Part shown: piece after piece, positions 34,386 through 42,454 of the stretch
Layout: every line of letters begins with the position of its first letter
Position numbering within the stretch: the first letter of the stretch is position 1
DNA from: Streptomyces sp. WMMB303
GTDB taxonomy: Bacteria; Actinomycetota; Actinomycetes; Streptomycetales; Streptomycetaceae
Assembly: GCF_029351045.1 (NCBI RefSeq)
Contig: NZ_JARKIN010000001.1
Coordinates: 5,921,001 to 5,985,000 of the forward strand
Length of the DNA stretch: 64,000 nucleotides
Direction: 5' to 3'
Position numbers and translations under genes: made by a program
The notes under the pieces: model-generated
Told to the model about the DNA's origin: nothing
What the model saw: only the letters and a program-made list of their open reading frames with translations
Databases searched by the model: none

Positions 34386-34505
34386 TCACTCAATTCCGGC
34401 CCGCTCCAGCACATCGGCCACGGCCGGAAGCCCCCGGTGATCGCTGAGCTGCCGGAGGAGCGGGGCGAGGCGCTGCCGTGGTCGGGCGGACGCACCGGAG
34501 GTCAC
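34386..34505 (-). CDS. Possible small ORF downstream of the 34517 gene
   Basis: A GTG at 34505 follows GGAGAG by six bases, a site that overlaps the end of the preceding gene, and opens 39 codons ending PAVADVLERAGIE. The translational layout looks genuine, and the helical C-terminus is protein-like, but the peptide is short and unfamiliar. Part of it shares a repeated 21-base DNA block with 35238-35258, so it may be a remnant of a longer gene. Confidence 0.4.
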   Translation of the reverse strand: MTSGASARPRQRLAPLLRQLSDHRGLPAVADVLERAGIE

Positions 34506-34516
34506 GGGACGCTCTC

Positions 34517-35041
34517 CTACACCGCCCCGGGCGGCAGTGGCCATACACCCTCATGTACGGCACGGTGCACTGTCAGCGACAGCTCCGCGGCGTCTTCGGT
34601 GAATCCGGTGAGCAGCAGGCTCTTGTCGGCCCTGGTCCGGATTCGGCAGTGTACGTCCCATCCCATGGCCCTACTGATTGCGTTGTCCTGTCCGTGATCA
34701 GACACCTTGGCGATACTTTCCCATGGAATCACCCGGGTTTCGCCGGTCCTGCGATAGACCAGCCCGCCCTGGCGCAGCATGTAGACCTCGCCGTGCCGGC
34801 TGAGGTAGCGCAGCCCGTTGGTGATCCCCGACCAGAGAGAAACCAGCGCTACGCCGAGCAGCAGTCCGGCAAAGGCGCCGCTGGCCGACTCCTTGAAGGT
34901 CTGGATGACGACCGGAACGGAAACGGCCAAAGCCACCAACCCGGTCGGTAACCAGATGATCCCGGCCCGTCCATGTCGCGCCACGTCGGTCTCGTACCGA
35001 CGCACGAACCTGCCCAGCTCTCTCTCACCCGGTACTGCCAT
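34517..35041 (-). CDS. Two-span membrane protein with PH-like C-terminal domain
   Basis: Protein of 174 residues; ATG just after GGGGGAGGGGCGG. Two transmembrane helices (about residues 28-46 and 56-78) are followed by a beta-rich domain with the pattern YMLRQGGLVYRRTGETRVIPWESIAKVSD, reminiscent of bacterial PH-type (DUF6585-like) domains. Function is unknown. GC content is somewhat lower than in its neighbours and an 11-bp inverted repeat lies in the promoter, both consistent with an acquired accessory gene. Confidence 0.7.
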   Translation of the reverse strand: MAVPGERELGRFVRRYETDVARHGRAGIIWLPTGLVALAVSVPVVIQTFKESASGAFAGLLLGVALVSLWSGITNGLRYLSRHGEVYMLRQGGLVYRRTGETRVIPWESIAKVSDHGQDNAISRAMGWDVHCRIRTRADKSLLLTGFTEDAAELSLTVHRAVHEGVWPLPPGAV

Positions 35042-35501
35042 CCGCCCCTCCCCCTGTCGTGCGTAGCATCTTCACTAGATGCTACGCAGGGCAAGAACAC
35101 CGTGACAGTGGCTCCTTGCTCCCCGTGCCGTGCGGCGCGTCGTCCAGAGGGTTCCTCGCGGGAGCGGTCAGGGGGCGATCCGCCGCGCCGCACACAGAAC
35201 CCGAACGAGAGCTCTCGGGCAGCCGGGGCTGATCCATCGGGGCGAGGCGCTGCCATGGGCGGACGGATGCCACTCTCGCTGAGAGTTCCCATCCCCGGCG
35301 ATGGCTCGGCGATGGCCGTGGCCTGCTCGATCTCTCCCGCCAGGGAAGCGTCCCCGGGGCATCAGGATCGCGAACAGGTTCTGCCGACACACCGGCTCCA
35401 TGCTGCGACCTGCGGCCATCAGATGTTCGATTGCCCTTACAGGCCGATGGTCAATGGCCGCACCTGTCGGCGCCGCAACGTCAGGTGCAGATGCGCCTCT
35501 G
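35042..35501. other. Gene-poor accessory stretch
   Basis: 460 bases with no convincing gene. It starts with a strong inverted repeat (35060-35088) and contains a 21-base block, CGGGGCGAGGCGCTGCC(A)TGG at 35238-35258, nearly identical to 34461-34481. Short frames read protein-like for 20-40 residues and then break, which suggests decayed coding remnants. Confidence 0.5.
35060..35088. repeat. 11-bp inverted repeat in promoter of the 34517 gene
   Basis: TGCGTAGCATC (35060-35070) and GATGCTACGCA (35078-35088) are perfect reverse complements around a 7-base spacer, about 20 bases upstream of the gene start. Likely operator for an unlinked regulator. Confidence 0.75.
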
Positions 35502-36137
35502 TCATTCGGCCGGATGGCCGACGCCGAGCAGGGCCAGAGGGTGCTGACCGGATGGCACTACCGCAGGAGTGAGCTCAAGGAGCTGGTCGTCGTCGAATCC
35601 GGCGACGAGCACAGCCCCCAGGCCGCTCTCGGCGGCTTGGAGGTAGATGTTCTGGCTGGCGTGCCCGGCCTCCAACCACACGTACCGCGCGCCCCGCTGC
35701 CCCAGCGGCCGCTGGTCGGCGAAGTGTTGCGTAGCCGCCTCCAGATCTCCGCTGAGCAGCAGGAGCACCGGCGCCTGACGCAGCCAGAGGTGGTCGGCGA
35801 GGGTGGTGCCGGCGACCCGGTCGCGGTGGTCGCCGTCGGCGATCAGGGTCAGGACATCGCGCTCGGCGTCGTATCGGTAGGCACCGGGGGCCAGGCCGTC
35901 GACGCTTCCCGCGACAGCTGTGAGTGTCAGTGGGTACAACGCATGTGCCGACGGGCTTGTGCGGCGCTCACCAGTAGTCCGCCCCTGCGCCGCCCACACC
36001 ATGAGCGCGACGTGGCCGATGCTCAAGGGACGGGGCGCGAAACTGCGAGTGCTGCGTCGCTTTATCAGCATGGCCCCCAGACTTCCGACGGGAGGCGTGT
36101 GCCGAGCAGCCTGCAGTGGCGCTTCTCGCTGTGTCAT
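35502..36137 (-). CDS. Orphan SagB-type nitroreductase family dehydrogenase
   Basis: Protein of about 211 residues of the nitroreductase fold, closest to SagB/ThcOx-type FMN oxidases. Features: IKRRSTRSFAPRPLSIGHVALMVWAAQG, SPSAHALYPLTL with the flavin-contacting Pro-Ser-x-x-x-x-x-Pro pattern, PGAYRYD, and a C-terminal AGHASQNIYLQAAESGLGAVLVAGF block that binds FMN. In azole-forming RiPP systems SagB oxidises azolines to azoles, but here no YcaO cyclase or precursor gene is adjacent. The start is uncertain (ATG at 36137 or MLIKRRS 22 codons later). Confidence 0.8.
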   Translation of the reverse strand: MTQREAPLQAARHTPPVGSLGAMLIKRRSTRSFAPRPLSIGHVALMVWAAQGRTTGERRTSPSAHALYPLTLTAVAGSVDGLAPGAYRYDAERDVLTLIADGDHRDRVAGTTLADHLWLRQAPVLLLLSGDLEAATQHFADQRPLGQRGARYVWLEAGHASQNIYLQAAESGLGAVLVAGFDDDQLLELTPAVVPSGQHPLALLGVGHPAE

Positions 36138-36499
36138 CAGCCCAGGCAAGCACACACCGCAGGGCGGAGGTTGAGAGTGCCATGGCTGTCCCCGAGCAAC
36201 GCGGGGAGGCCTCACGGTCGCATAGAGGTACGGCGTCTGTCGACGGAACTTCGAAGGCGCCAGTCCGGCACGCCTCCGGCCGCCTGCGGCGAGAGGGCCC
36301 TGGACATCGGGTTCACCGGGGTCGCCCGAGAGGCTGCCTTGGAATCCGAAGGCGTCGGCGAACATGCTCGCCGGAGGGGCGGGCAACGGCCGCGGGTCCG
36401 GCGGGACGACGCTGGGCTGTCCGCCGGGCGTGCCGGCCGGGCCCGAGGACGCGGGCTCACCTGCTGTGTCCGGGGCGCCGCGGAGCGCATGCTGGGTGG
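36138..36499. other. Intergenic stretch, SagB-type gene to ion channel gene
   Basis: 362 bases between divergent genes with no supported coding region. It contains a lone CCCCG...CGGGG hairpin sequence (36187-36209) and otherwise GC-rich DNA. Both promoters must lie here, but no clear -10/-35 pair stands out. Confidence 0.5.
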
Positions 36500-37378
36500 A
36501 TGGATTGGTTGGTGTCGCTCCTCGGGGCCGGGCTGGTGCTGGCCGCACTGCGGGATCTGTTCCACACGCTCTGGCATCCGACCCGCAGGGGCGGCGCCAG
36601 CCGCCTCGTGATGACGGCGCTGTGGAGGCTGTCGCATCTGTTCCCCGCGCGCAGGGGCATGAACGAGCTGGTCGGGCCGCTGGCGATGGTGACGGTCGTC
36701 GGGATGTGGACCTGTCTCGTGGTCCTGGGGTGGGCGCTCGTCTATCTGCCGCACATGCCGGAGGGGTTCGCCTTCGCGGCCGGGCTGGCGCCGCACGAGC
36801 ACGGGGATCTGCTCGACTCCCTGTACGTGTCGCTGGTCAACCTGGCGACGTTGGGGATCGGGGACATCGCGCCGACCGCGGGCTGGCTGCGGCTCGTCGC
36901 ACCGCTGGAGGCGCTGGTGGGGCTGGCGTTGCTGACCGCGACGGTCTCCTGGGTGCTGCAGATCTATCCCGCGCTGGCCCGCCGGAGGAGCCTGGCGCTG
37001 CGGCTGGCCATGCTGCGCCGCGTCCAGCCGCCCGCCCAGTATCTGCACTCGGCCACGGGGGCGGCACTGCTGGAGGGCATCGCCGCGGAAGTGGTGCGGA
37101 TCCGCGTGGATTTCACCCAGTACCCGGACGCCTACTACTTCCACGACGGCGAGGAGGACCTCTCGCTGGCCGCCACGATCGACTATGCCGTCGATCTCGG
37201 CCGCCGCGGGCACTCCAGTGAGCAGAGCGAGGTGCGGCTGGCCGCCACCGTACTCGGGAATGCGCTGGCAGACCTCGCTCTCGCTCTCGACCAGCGGTTC
37301 CTGCGGACGGGCGGCACTCCCGCGGAGGTCTTCACCGCGTACGCGCACGACCATGGGCGGCGGCCTCCCCTGCCATGA
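36500..37378 (+). CDS. Pore-loop ion channel (Ion_trans_2, potassium-channel-like)
   Basis: Protein of 292 residues with an N-terminal helix, a TM-pore-TM unit and a cytoplasmic C-terminal half. The pore segment DSLYVSLVNLATLGIGDIAP (about residues 97-116) carries TLGIGD, close to the TVGYGD potassium filter but with Leu and Ile substituted. The hydrophobic flanks LVGPLAMVTVVGMWTCLVV and LEALVGLALLTATVSWVLQI are the outer and inner helices. The C-terminus is helical with no RCK motif. Start at the ATG at 36500 is tentative. The 3' end overlaps the convergent glycosyltransferase gene by 47 bases. Confidence 0.78.
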   Translation: MDWLVSLLGAGLVLAALRDLFHTLWHPTRRGGASRLVMTALWRLSHLFPARRGMNELVGPLAMVTVVGMWTCLVVLGWALVYLPHMPEGFAFAAGLAPHEHGDLLDSLYVSLVNLATLGIGDIAPTAGWLRLVAPLEALVGLALLTATVSWVLQIYPALARRRSLALRLAMLRRVQPPAQYLHSATGAALLEGIAAEVVRIRVDFTQYPDAYYFHDGEEDLSLAATIDYAVDLGRRGHSSEQSEVRLAATVLGNALADLALALDQRFLRTGGTPAEVFTAYAHDHGRRPPLP

Positions 37379-39041
37379 CGGGGTCGGACGACTGCGCGTC
37401 CGGGAGCCGGCCGCCGGAGAGCCGCCGGGGCGCCCCGAGGACGGTCGGCGGGGGGACCGCGACGCGCCAGCCCGGGTTGTAGGTGTGCGGTACCGGGTGC
37501 AGTCGCCAGTCGGCCCGCGCCGCCCACGCGGGCAGCGGGACGCCGCGCAGGACGAGGGCGTGGGGGCGGCCCCCCGCGGCAGGACGGTCCTCCGCAGCCG
37601 GGTGGCCCTGCGCGGCGGGCCGGCAGCCCGCGGTGTGGGCGACGGGGATGGTGGAGCTGTTCCCGGCCAGTACGCACGGTGGGCGCACACCGTGGGCGCG
37701 CAGGACGCGTTCCATGCGCTGCCAGTCCTGGCGGGCCGCTGCCTGGATGCCGGAGTGGAGGTCCAACTGGTGGAGTTGGAAGCCGAGGTGCAGCAGCGCC
37801 AAGGTCGCCGCGAGCGGGACGAGCAGCCGCAGCTTCCGCGCCGTCCTCGCCCACCGGAGTGCTCCGCACACTCCCAGCGCGGCCACCGGTGCCAGCAGCG
37901 CATAGGTGGGCAAAAGGAAGCGCGGCGCCGCGTAGTCCATGAAGAACAGGTACGGGACGGCCACGGCGGCCGCCGCCGCGGTGGGCAGCACCGCGAGTGC
38001 CGTACGGCCCTCCTCGCGCGCCGTGTTGACGCCGAGGGCGACCAGTGGCGGGATCAGCAGCCACCATGCGGCGGACGCCCATCCGACGGTCGCCCCTTCA
38101 CAGGGGCGGCAGAGCAGTGGCCCGTCGAGTGCCGCGGCGTGCCGGAACACGGTGTCCAGGGACAGGTGGAGGTGCATCCCGCCCTGGATGTCACCGGCCG
38201 CACGCACCCGCTCCAGCACGCTGCCGAAGCGCAGTCGGGCCTCCACTGCCCAGGGCAGCAGCCCGAGCAGCACCCCGGCCGTCGCGGCGAGCGCGACGGC
38301 CGGGGCCAGGGGCGGGGCCGGGGCCGGGGCTCCGGAGCGTGGCGGCCGGCCCGATTCCGGCCCGCCCGGCTCCGTCCGCTCCGGCTTCCGCCGGCTCTGC
38401 CTCAGGTGGGCCCACAGCGCGGCCCCGAGCAGCACGGCGACCGGCCAGACGGTGTCGTTGGGCCGTATCAGGGTGGCGGCGGCCAGCGCCGCCGCCACGG
38501 CGCCCCAGGTGCGCACCCGCGCCCGGACCGGTCCGGGCGTGGCCCCGCCCGCGGCCGCGGGGGACGACGTGTCACCGGGCGCGGGCACGCAGCAGCCGAG
38601 GGCCGCGGTCAGCCCCATGGCGACGTAGTGGTTGGGCATGGCGGCGCCCGCGTAGAACAGCGCGAACCACACGCTGCTGTAGAGCGCGGCGGCGAGCGGC
38701 ACCACGCCCCGCCGGGCGACCGCGCGCAGCCACGGCAGGAAGCCGAGGTAGAGGGCGAGTGCCGCGGCGACGGTCAGATAGCAGCGCAGCAGCGGCACGG
38801 AGTGGCCGAGGGCGGCGACCGGGGCGATCAGCAGCGGCACGCCGCGGGTGCGGGGGGCGCTGAACGGCGTCTCGGGGCCGTAGGGGGCGAAGCGGCTGGC
38901 GTAGACGAGCTCGTCCCAGCCGAGTGGCAGGCCGGGGTGGACGACCGCCAGTGAGAGCGCCCCGAAGACCCCGCAGACGCCGGCCAGCCACCAGCGGTCC
39001 CGGCAACCGGTCGGCTCGGCATTCCGTGCAGTTGTGGACAT
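37332..39041 (-). CDS. Multispan membrane glycosyltransferase-like protein (GT39/ArnT-like)
   Basis: Protein of 569 residues with about eleven transmembrane helices and a periplasmic-type C-terminal tail. The first extracytoplasmic loop contains LGWDELVY, matching the Asp-Glu catalytic motif of GT-C fold polyprenyl-phosphate-sugar transferases (protein mannosyltransferase/ArnT class). A Pro/Ala-rich loop near residues 215-245 and a His/Pro/Ala-rich C-terminus are unusual. It would transfer a sugar from a lipid-linked donor on the outer face of the membrane; the acceptor is unknown. ATG at 39041 has AGGA eight bases upstream; an in-frame ATG three codons earlier is possible. Confidence 0.75.
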   Translation of the reverse strand: MSTTARNAEPTGCRDRWWLAGVCGVFGALSLAVVHPGLPLGWDELVYASRFAPYGPETPFSAPRTRGVPLLIAPVAALGHSVPLLRCYLTVAAALALYLGFLPWLRAVARRGVVPLAAALYSSVWFALFYAGAAMPNHYVAMGLTAALGCCVPAPGDTSSPAAAGGATPGPVRARVRTWGAVAAALAAATLIRPNDTVWPVAVLLGAALWAHLRQSRRKPERTEPGGPESGRPPRSGAPAPAPPLAPAVALAATAGVLLGLLPWAVEARLRFGSVLERVRAAGDIQGGMHLHLSLDTVFRHAAALDGPLLCRPCEGATVGWASAAWWLLIPPLVALGVNTAREEGRTALAVLPTAAAAAVAVPYLFFMDYAAPRFLLPTYALLAPVAALGVCGALRWARTARKLRLLVPLAATLALLHLGFQLHQLDLHSGIQAAARQDWQRMERVLRAHGVRPPCVLAGNSSTIPVAHTAGCRPAAQGHPAAEDRPAAGGRPHALVLRGVPLPAWAARADWRLHPVPHTYNPGWRVAVPPPTVLGAPRRLSGGRLPDAQSSDPVMAGEAAAHGRARTR

Positions 39042-39120
39042 GCACGGCATCCTGCCGCCGCGGCGGTGCCGTTCGCCGCAGGCGCCGCCGCGCGCCGGAC
39101 CACGTGCGGGCGGGACGGCG

Positions 39121-39126
39121 TACCCT
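39121..39126 (+). promoter_or_regulatory. -10 box of leaderless HNH gene transcript
   Basis: TACCCT followed by CG, seven bases before the GTG start, no ribosome binding site. Same pattern as at 58895 and 59477. Confidence 0.55.
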
Positions 39127-39133
39127 CGCTCGG

Positions 39134-40081
39134 GTGGTGGACGTGGACGTGGCGGACGTGGACTGGGTGGGGCGGGTCGGCGGACTGCGGCAGTGGTCCT
39201 CCGGGACGGAACGGGCGCCGCACAAACCGCTGTTGCTGCTGTACGCGCTGGGCCGGTTCCAGACCGCGCCGGGGAGCGGGCTGCGGTACACGGATGTCGA
39301 GGAGGACCTGGCCGGGCTGCTGCGCGAGTACGGTCCGCCCCGCAGGACGTCGCCGGGGTACCCCTTCCATCATCTGGTGAACGACGGCGTGTGGGAGGTG
39401 CGTACGGACTCCGGCCCGGACAGTCCGGGTCCCGGCGTCCGGCGGCTGCGGGAGAGCGGCGCGGTGGGCCGGCTGGTGCCGGAGCTGCGCGAGGCGCTGG
39501 ACACCGATCCCGCCCTGCTGTCCGTCCTCGCCCGCACTCTCCTCGACCTGCACTTCCCGCCGTCCCTCCAGGCGGACATCGCCGCCGACGCGGGGCTGGA
39601 CCTGGAGGCGGCGGACCTGGCCCGGATGACCGGGGAGCCCGGCGGGGCGGCAGACCGGACGCGGGTTCCGGCCCACCGCTTCGTCCGGGACCCGGGTGTC
39701 GCGCGGCGGCTCCGTGCCCGGGTGCTGGCCGCGTACGGCAACCGCTGCGCCTTCTGCGGTTTCGACGGCGCGCTGGGCCGCCGCCCGGTGGGGCTGGAGG
39801 CGGCGCATGTGCACTGGTGGGCGTACGACGGGCCGGACGAGCTGTCGAACGCGCTGTGCCTGTGCTCCCTGCACCACAAGCTGTTCGACAAGGGCGTGCT
39901 GGGATTGGACCCGGGGCTGCGGATCACCGTCTCCGCCCGCTTCTCCGGCGCGGGCGCCGCGGCCCGCGCCCAGGTCCGGGAACTGGCCGGGCGGCCGGTG
40001 GCGGCACGGGAGGAGGCCGGGGCGGCGCCGGTCGCCGCGCCCTACGCGCGGTGGCACACCACGCAGGTCTTCCGGGGTTAG
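39134..40081 (+). CDS. Probable type IV restriction endonuclease: sulfur-binding-like domain plus HNH
   Basis: Protein of 315 residues. The N-terminal part has APHKPLLLLYALGR (28-41) and GYPFHHLVNDGVWE (75-88), a pattern known from sulfur-binding domains of restriction enzymes that recognise phosphorothioated DNA. The C-terminal part is an HNH nuclease: CAFC (205-208), AAHVHW with His225, Asn239, CLC and LHH (His247/248). Characterised relatives (ScoMcrA-type) cut phosphorothioate- or methyl-modified foreign DNA. GTG 39134 is the first of several in-frame GTGs and sits seven bases after a TACCCT box, suggesting a leaderless message. No dnd modification genes are nearby. Confidence 0.82.
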   Translation: MVDVDVADVDWVGRVGGLRQWSSGTERAPHKPLLLLYALGRFQTAPGSGLRYTDVEEDLAGLLREYGPPRRTSPGYPFHHLVNDGVWEVRTDSGPDSPGPGVRRLRESGAVGRLVPELREALDTDPALLSVLARTLLDLHFPPSLQADIAADAGLDLEAADLARMTGEPGGAADRTRVPAHRFVRDPGVARRLRARVLAAYGNRCAFCGFDGALGRRPVGLEAAHVHWWAYDGPDELSNALCLCSLHHKLFDKGVLGLDPGLRITVSARFSGAGAAARAQVRELAGRPVAAREEAGAAPVAAPYARWHTTQVFRG

Positions 40082-40097
40082 GCCGGGGGTCGACGTA

Positions 40098-40448
40098 TTA
40101 CGGCTGCCGGGCCATCGCCCGGTGGAAGGCGGCGGCCATGGAGGCGGGGTCGTAGTCCTCGCCGACGCCCTCCGCGATGATCACGTCGCCGTCGATGTGC
40201 GCGGTGCGCAGCGGGAGCAGTTCCTGGTAGGCCGGGGAGGCGTACCAGGCGCGGGCCGTCTCCCGGTCGGGGAACTCGATGACGGCGACGCCGCCGGCCC
40301 AGGAGCCCTCCACCACCTCGGGGGCGCCGCAGTGCACGAGGAAGCGGCCCCGGTAGGGGTCGAGGCCCGCCTGGATGCGCTCGACGTAGGTGACCAGGTC
40401 GGGGTGGATCTCGCGGTTGCGCAGCCGGGCTATCGCGTACGCGGCCAT
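40098..40448 (-). CDS. DUF1330 family protein
   Basis: Protein of 116 residues; ATG after GGAGGCCCCC. Ferredoxin-like alpha/beta dimeric barrel fold of the DUF1330 family: YAIARLRNREIHPDLVTYVERIQAGLDPYRGRFLVH spans the first half and VAVIEFPDRETARAWYASPAYQEL the second, the latter being the family signature. Small cytosolic protein; catalytic role unproven. Convergent with the restriction gene 16 bases away. Confidence 0.88.
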   Translation of the reverse strand: MAAYAIARLRNREIHPDLVTYVERIQAGLDPYRGRFLVHCGAPEVVEGSWAGGVAVIEFPDRETARAWYASPAYQELLPLRTAHIDGDVIIAEGVGEDYDPASMAAAFHRAMARQP

Positions 40449-40546
40449 GGGGGCCTCCGTGGGTCGAGTGGCGGTCTGGTGCGGCGCGACCAGTGTCGCC
40501 ACGCGAGGGCCCGGAGGCGATGACCCGGCAGGTAAGGGCGGGCCCG

Positions 40547-40591
40547 CACACGGCTGCGGGCCCCGCGCAACGCGGGGCCCGCAGCCGTGTG
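40547..40591 (-). terminator. Very strong hairpin terminator of the L,D-transpeptidase gene
   Basis: Perfect 21-bp inverted repeat (40547-40567 and 40571-40591) with a three-base loop CAA, beginning 17 bases after the leftward gene's stop. Confidence 0.92.
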
Positions 40592-40608
40592 GCGGAGGTG
40601 TCGGCGGA

Positions 40609-41841
40609 TCAGACCGCGGAGCCGGCCTTCCACTCCGACCAGCTCATGTTCCAGCCGTTGAGGCCGTTGTCGGGCTGGATCGTCTTGTCCGGGGAGCCCT
40701 TGACCACGACGACGTCGCCGATCATCGAGTTCTCGTAGAACCAGCCGGCGTCGGTCGAGGTGCTGCCCGCGCCGCGGGTGTCCTTGAGGCCGACGCAGCC
40801 GTGGCTGGTGTTGCCGGAGCCGAAGGGCGCGCCCCAGTAGTTGCCGTGGATGAAGGTGCCCGAGGTGGACAGCCGCATGGCGTGCGGGACGTCCGGGATG
40901 TCGTAGCCCTCGGCGCCCTTGCGGCCGAACCCGACGGTGTTGCCGTCCATCCGGGTCTCCTTGTGCTTCTCGGAGATCACCATCTGTCCGTTGTACGTGG
41001 GGTTCTTCGCGCTGCCGGCCGAGATCGGGATGGTCTTGACGACCTTGCCGTCGCGCTCGACCTTCATCTTGTAGGACTTCACATCGACTGTGCTGACCTG
41101 CTTGCGCCCGATGTTGAAGGTGACCTTCTTGTCCTGGACGCCGACGTTGCCGTTGCCCGCCTTCACCCCGTCGAGGCCGAGGTCGAGGGTGACCTTGGTG
41201 TTGGGCTGCCAGTAGTCCTCGGGGCGGAAGTCGAGGCGGTCGTTGCCGAACCAGTGGCCGACGACTTCCTGGCCGCTGCTGGAGCTGACCTTGATCGCGG
41301 ACTGGACGGCCTTCTTGTTCTGGATCTGCTTGTCGAAGGTGATGGAGACCGGCATGCCGACCCCGACCGTGGAGCCGTCCTCACCGGCGTAGGTGCCGAT
41401 GAAGCTGTGCTCGGGCGCGACGGTGGTGAAGGTACGGTTCTCGACGGCCTTGCGGCCCTCGCCGTCCTTGGCCGTGGCGCTGATCTCGTACTTGGTGGCC
41501 CGCTCGAGCTGCTTGCCGGGCTTCCAGCTCTTGCCGTCGGAGCCGAGGCTGCCCTCTATGGTGGCGCCGCTCTGGACCGCCTTCAGGCTCACCTCGGTGA
41601 GCTTGCCGCCGGTGACGGTGACGTTGCCGCCGGTGTTGATGCTGGCGTTGTCGGCCCCGTCCTTGGCGGAGATCTTTATTCGGGCGGACGAGCTGTCCTT
41701 CTCGGCGGATATGTCGTTCTTGGTGGCCGACTTCTCGGTGTCGTCGCCGTCGTCACCACCGCCGCAGGCACTCAGCGTGAGCACCCCACCGAGCAGCGCG
41801 GCCGTGACCGCGAGACCCCTGCGGTGCTTCCCACCCGTCAT
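40609..41841 (-). CDS. Lipoprotein L,D-transpeptidase
   Basis: Protein of 410 residues. The ATG at 41841 is chosen for GGAGAAG six bases upstream. Signal peptide with lipobox LSAC (Cys26) and a following Gly/Asp linker marks it as a lipoprotein. Two Ig-like domains (about 45-140 and 145-265) precede the YkuD catalytic domain, where FIHGNYW and SHGC (His347, Cys349) form the active site. It makes 3-3 crosslinks in peptidoglycan, as in mycobacterial LdtMt2 which has the same architecture. Monocistronic, ended by a 21-bp hairpin. Confidence 0.94.
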   Translation of the reverse strand: MTGGKHRRGLAVTAALLGGVLTLSACGGGDDGDDTEKSATKNDISAEKDSSSARIKISAKDGADNASINTGGNVTVTGGKLTEVSLKAVQSGATIEGSLGSDGKSWKPGKQLERATKYEISATAKDGEGRKAVENRTFTTVAPEHSFIGTYAGEDGSTVGVGMPVSITFDKQIQNKKAVQSAIKVSSSSGQEVVGHWFGNDRLDFRPEDYWQPNTKVTLDLGLDGVKAGNGNVGVQDKKVTFNIGRKQVSTVDVKSYKMKVERDGKVVKTIPISAGSAKNPTYNGQMVISEKHKETRMDGNTVGFGRKGAEGYDIPDVPHAMRLSTSGTFIHGNYWGAPFGSGNTSHGCVGLKDTRGAGSTSTDAGWFYENSMIGDVVVVKGSPDKTIQPDNGLNGWNMSWSEWKAGSAV

Positions 41842-42162
41842 CACTGGCTTCTCCATCTGCCTTCGGAACCCCATGTCTCCCCGGTAAAAAAAGCTGCGCA
41901 GCCCCCACAGCGTCCGAAATCGGACATGTGCGCTCCAGCTCCTTGCACAAGAACGCATCGGGGACTATGACCGGTTCCACTTTCTGTCAAACTGTGGTCC
42001 AGGACACCTGTCGCCTGGTAGGTAACTTCTCCTGGTTCCCAGGAAAAGCGGAAGTATGACTTCCCCCTTGCCTCCGCTTCTCAGTAACATCGGCCCGCGT
42101 ACGGCCAGTTCGTCACTGACCCCCAAGCCGTACGCCGTACCCACGCACCCAGGAGGGCGTTC
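41842..42162. other. Divergent regulatory gap between transpeptidase and small secreted protein genes
   Basis: 321 bases without a gene. It holds two small inverted repeats: TCCTGG-TTC-CCAGGA (42030-42044) and GGAAGT-ATG-ACTTCC (42050-42064), adjacent to each other roughly 100 bases before the plus-strand gene. They may be operators or leader hairpins. An A-rich run at 41885-41891 lies in the transpeptidase leader. Confidence 0.55.
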
Positions 42163-42357
42163 GTGTCCGAGGCCGGACCCTCGAAGCTGTCAGTCCACCG
42201 CCGCCCTCTGGCCACTGCCGCGGCGGCCGGCGGAGTCCTGCTCGCTCTCGGGTTCGTACCCACCGCCAACGCTACCCCCGAAAAACCTGAACATCCCACC
42301 CATCACAGCAACTCTGTGACGCGGTTGGAACATGCCGGGGGCGCGGCCGCGGAGTGA
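42163..42357 (+). CDS. Small secreted protein
   Basis: Protein of 64 residues; GTG after AGGAGGGCGTTC, a strong ribosome site. Residues 1-38 form a signal peptide ending PTANA, leaving a mature peptide of about 26 residues rich in His, Pro and Ala (KPEHPTHHSNS). It could be a cell-wall or metal-interacting peptide; no family is recognised. Divergent from the L,D-transpeptidase, which may link it to the cell envelope. Confidence 0.7.
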   Translation: MSEAGPSKLSVHRRPLATAAAAGGVLLALGFVPTANATPEKPEHPTHHSNSVTRLEHAGGAAAE

Positions 42358-42454
42358 CCCGCCGGTCACCGGGGGCGACGCTGCGTCACTCCGCCGCGGC
42401 GGCCCGGGCGGTCCCGCCGTCCCCGCGAGCCCGGCGAGGCCCGTAGCGGCGCAG

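Noticed and set aside
36187..36209. CRISPR-like repeat (CCCCG...CGGGG hairpin resembling type I-E repeats of Streptomyces)
   Set aside because: Only one copy exists; no second repeat occurs at the expected 61-base interval on either side, and no cas genes are present.
36138..36548. N-terminal extension of the SagB-type protein to an upstream start
   Set aside because: The extra 130 codons are Pro/Ala/Gly-rich without homology or a ribosome site, and the family core begins close to the chosen ATG.
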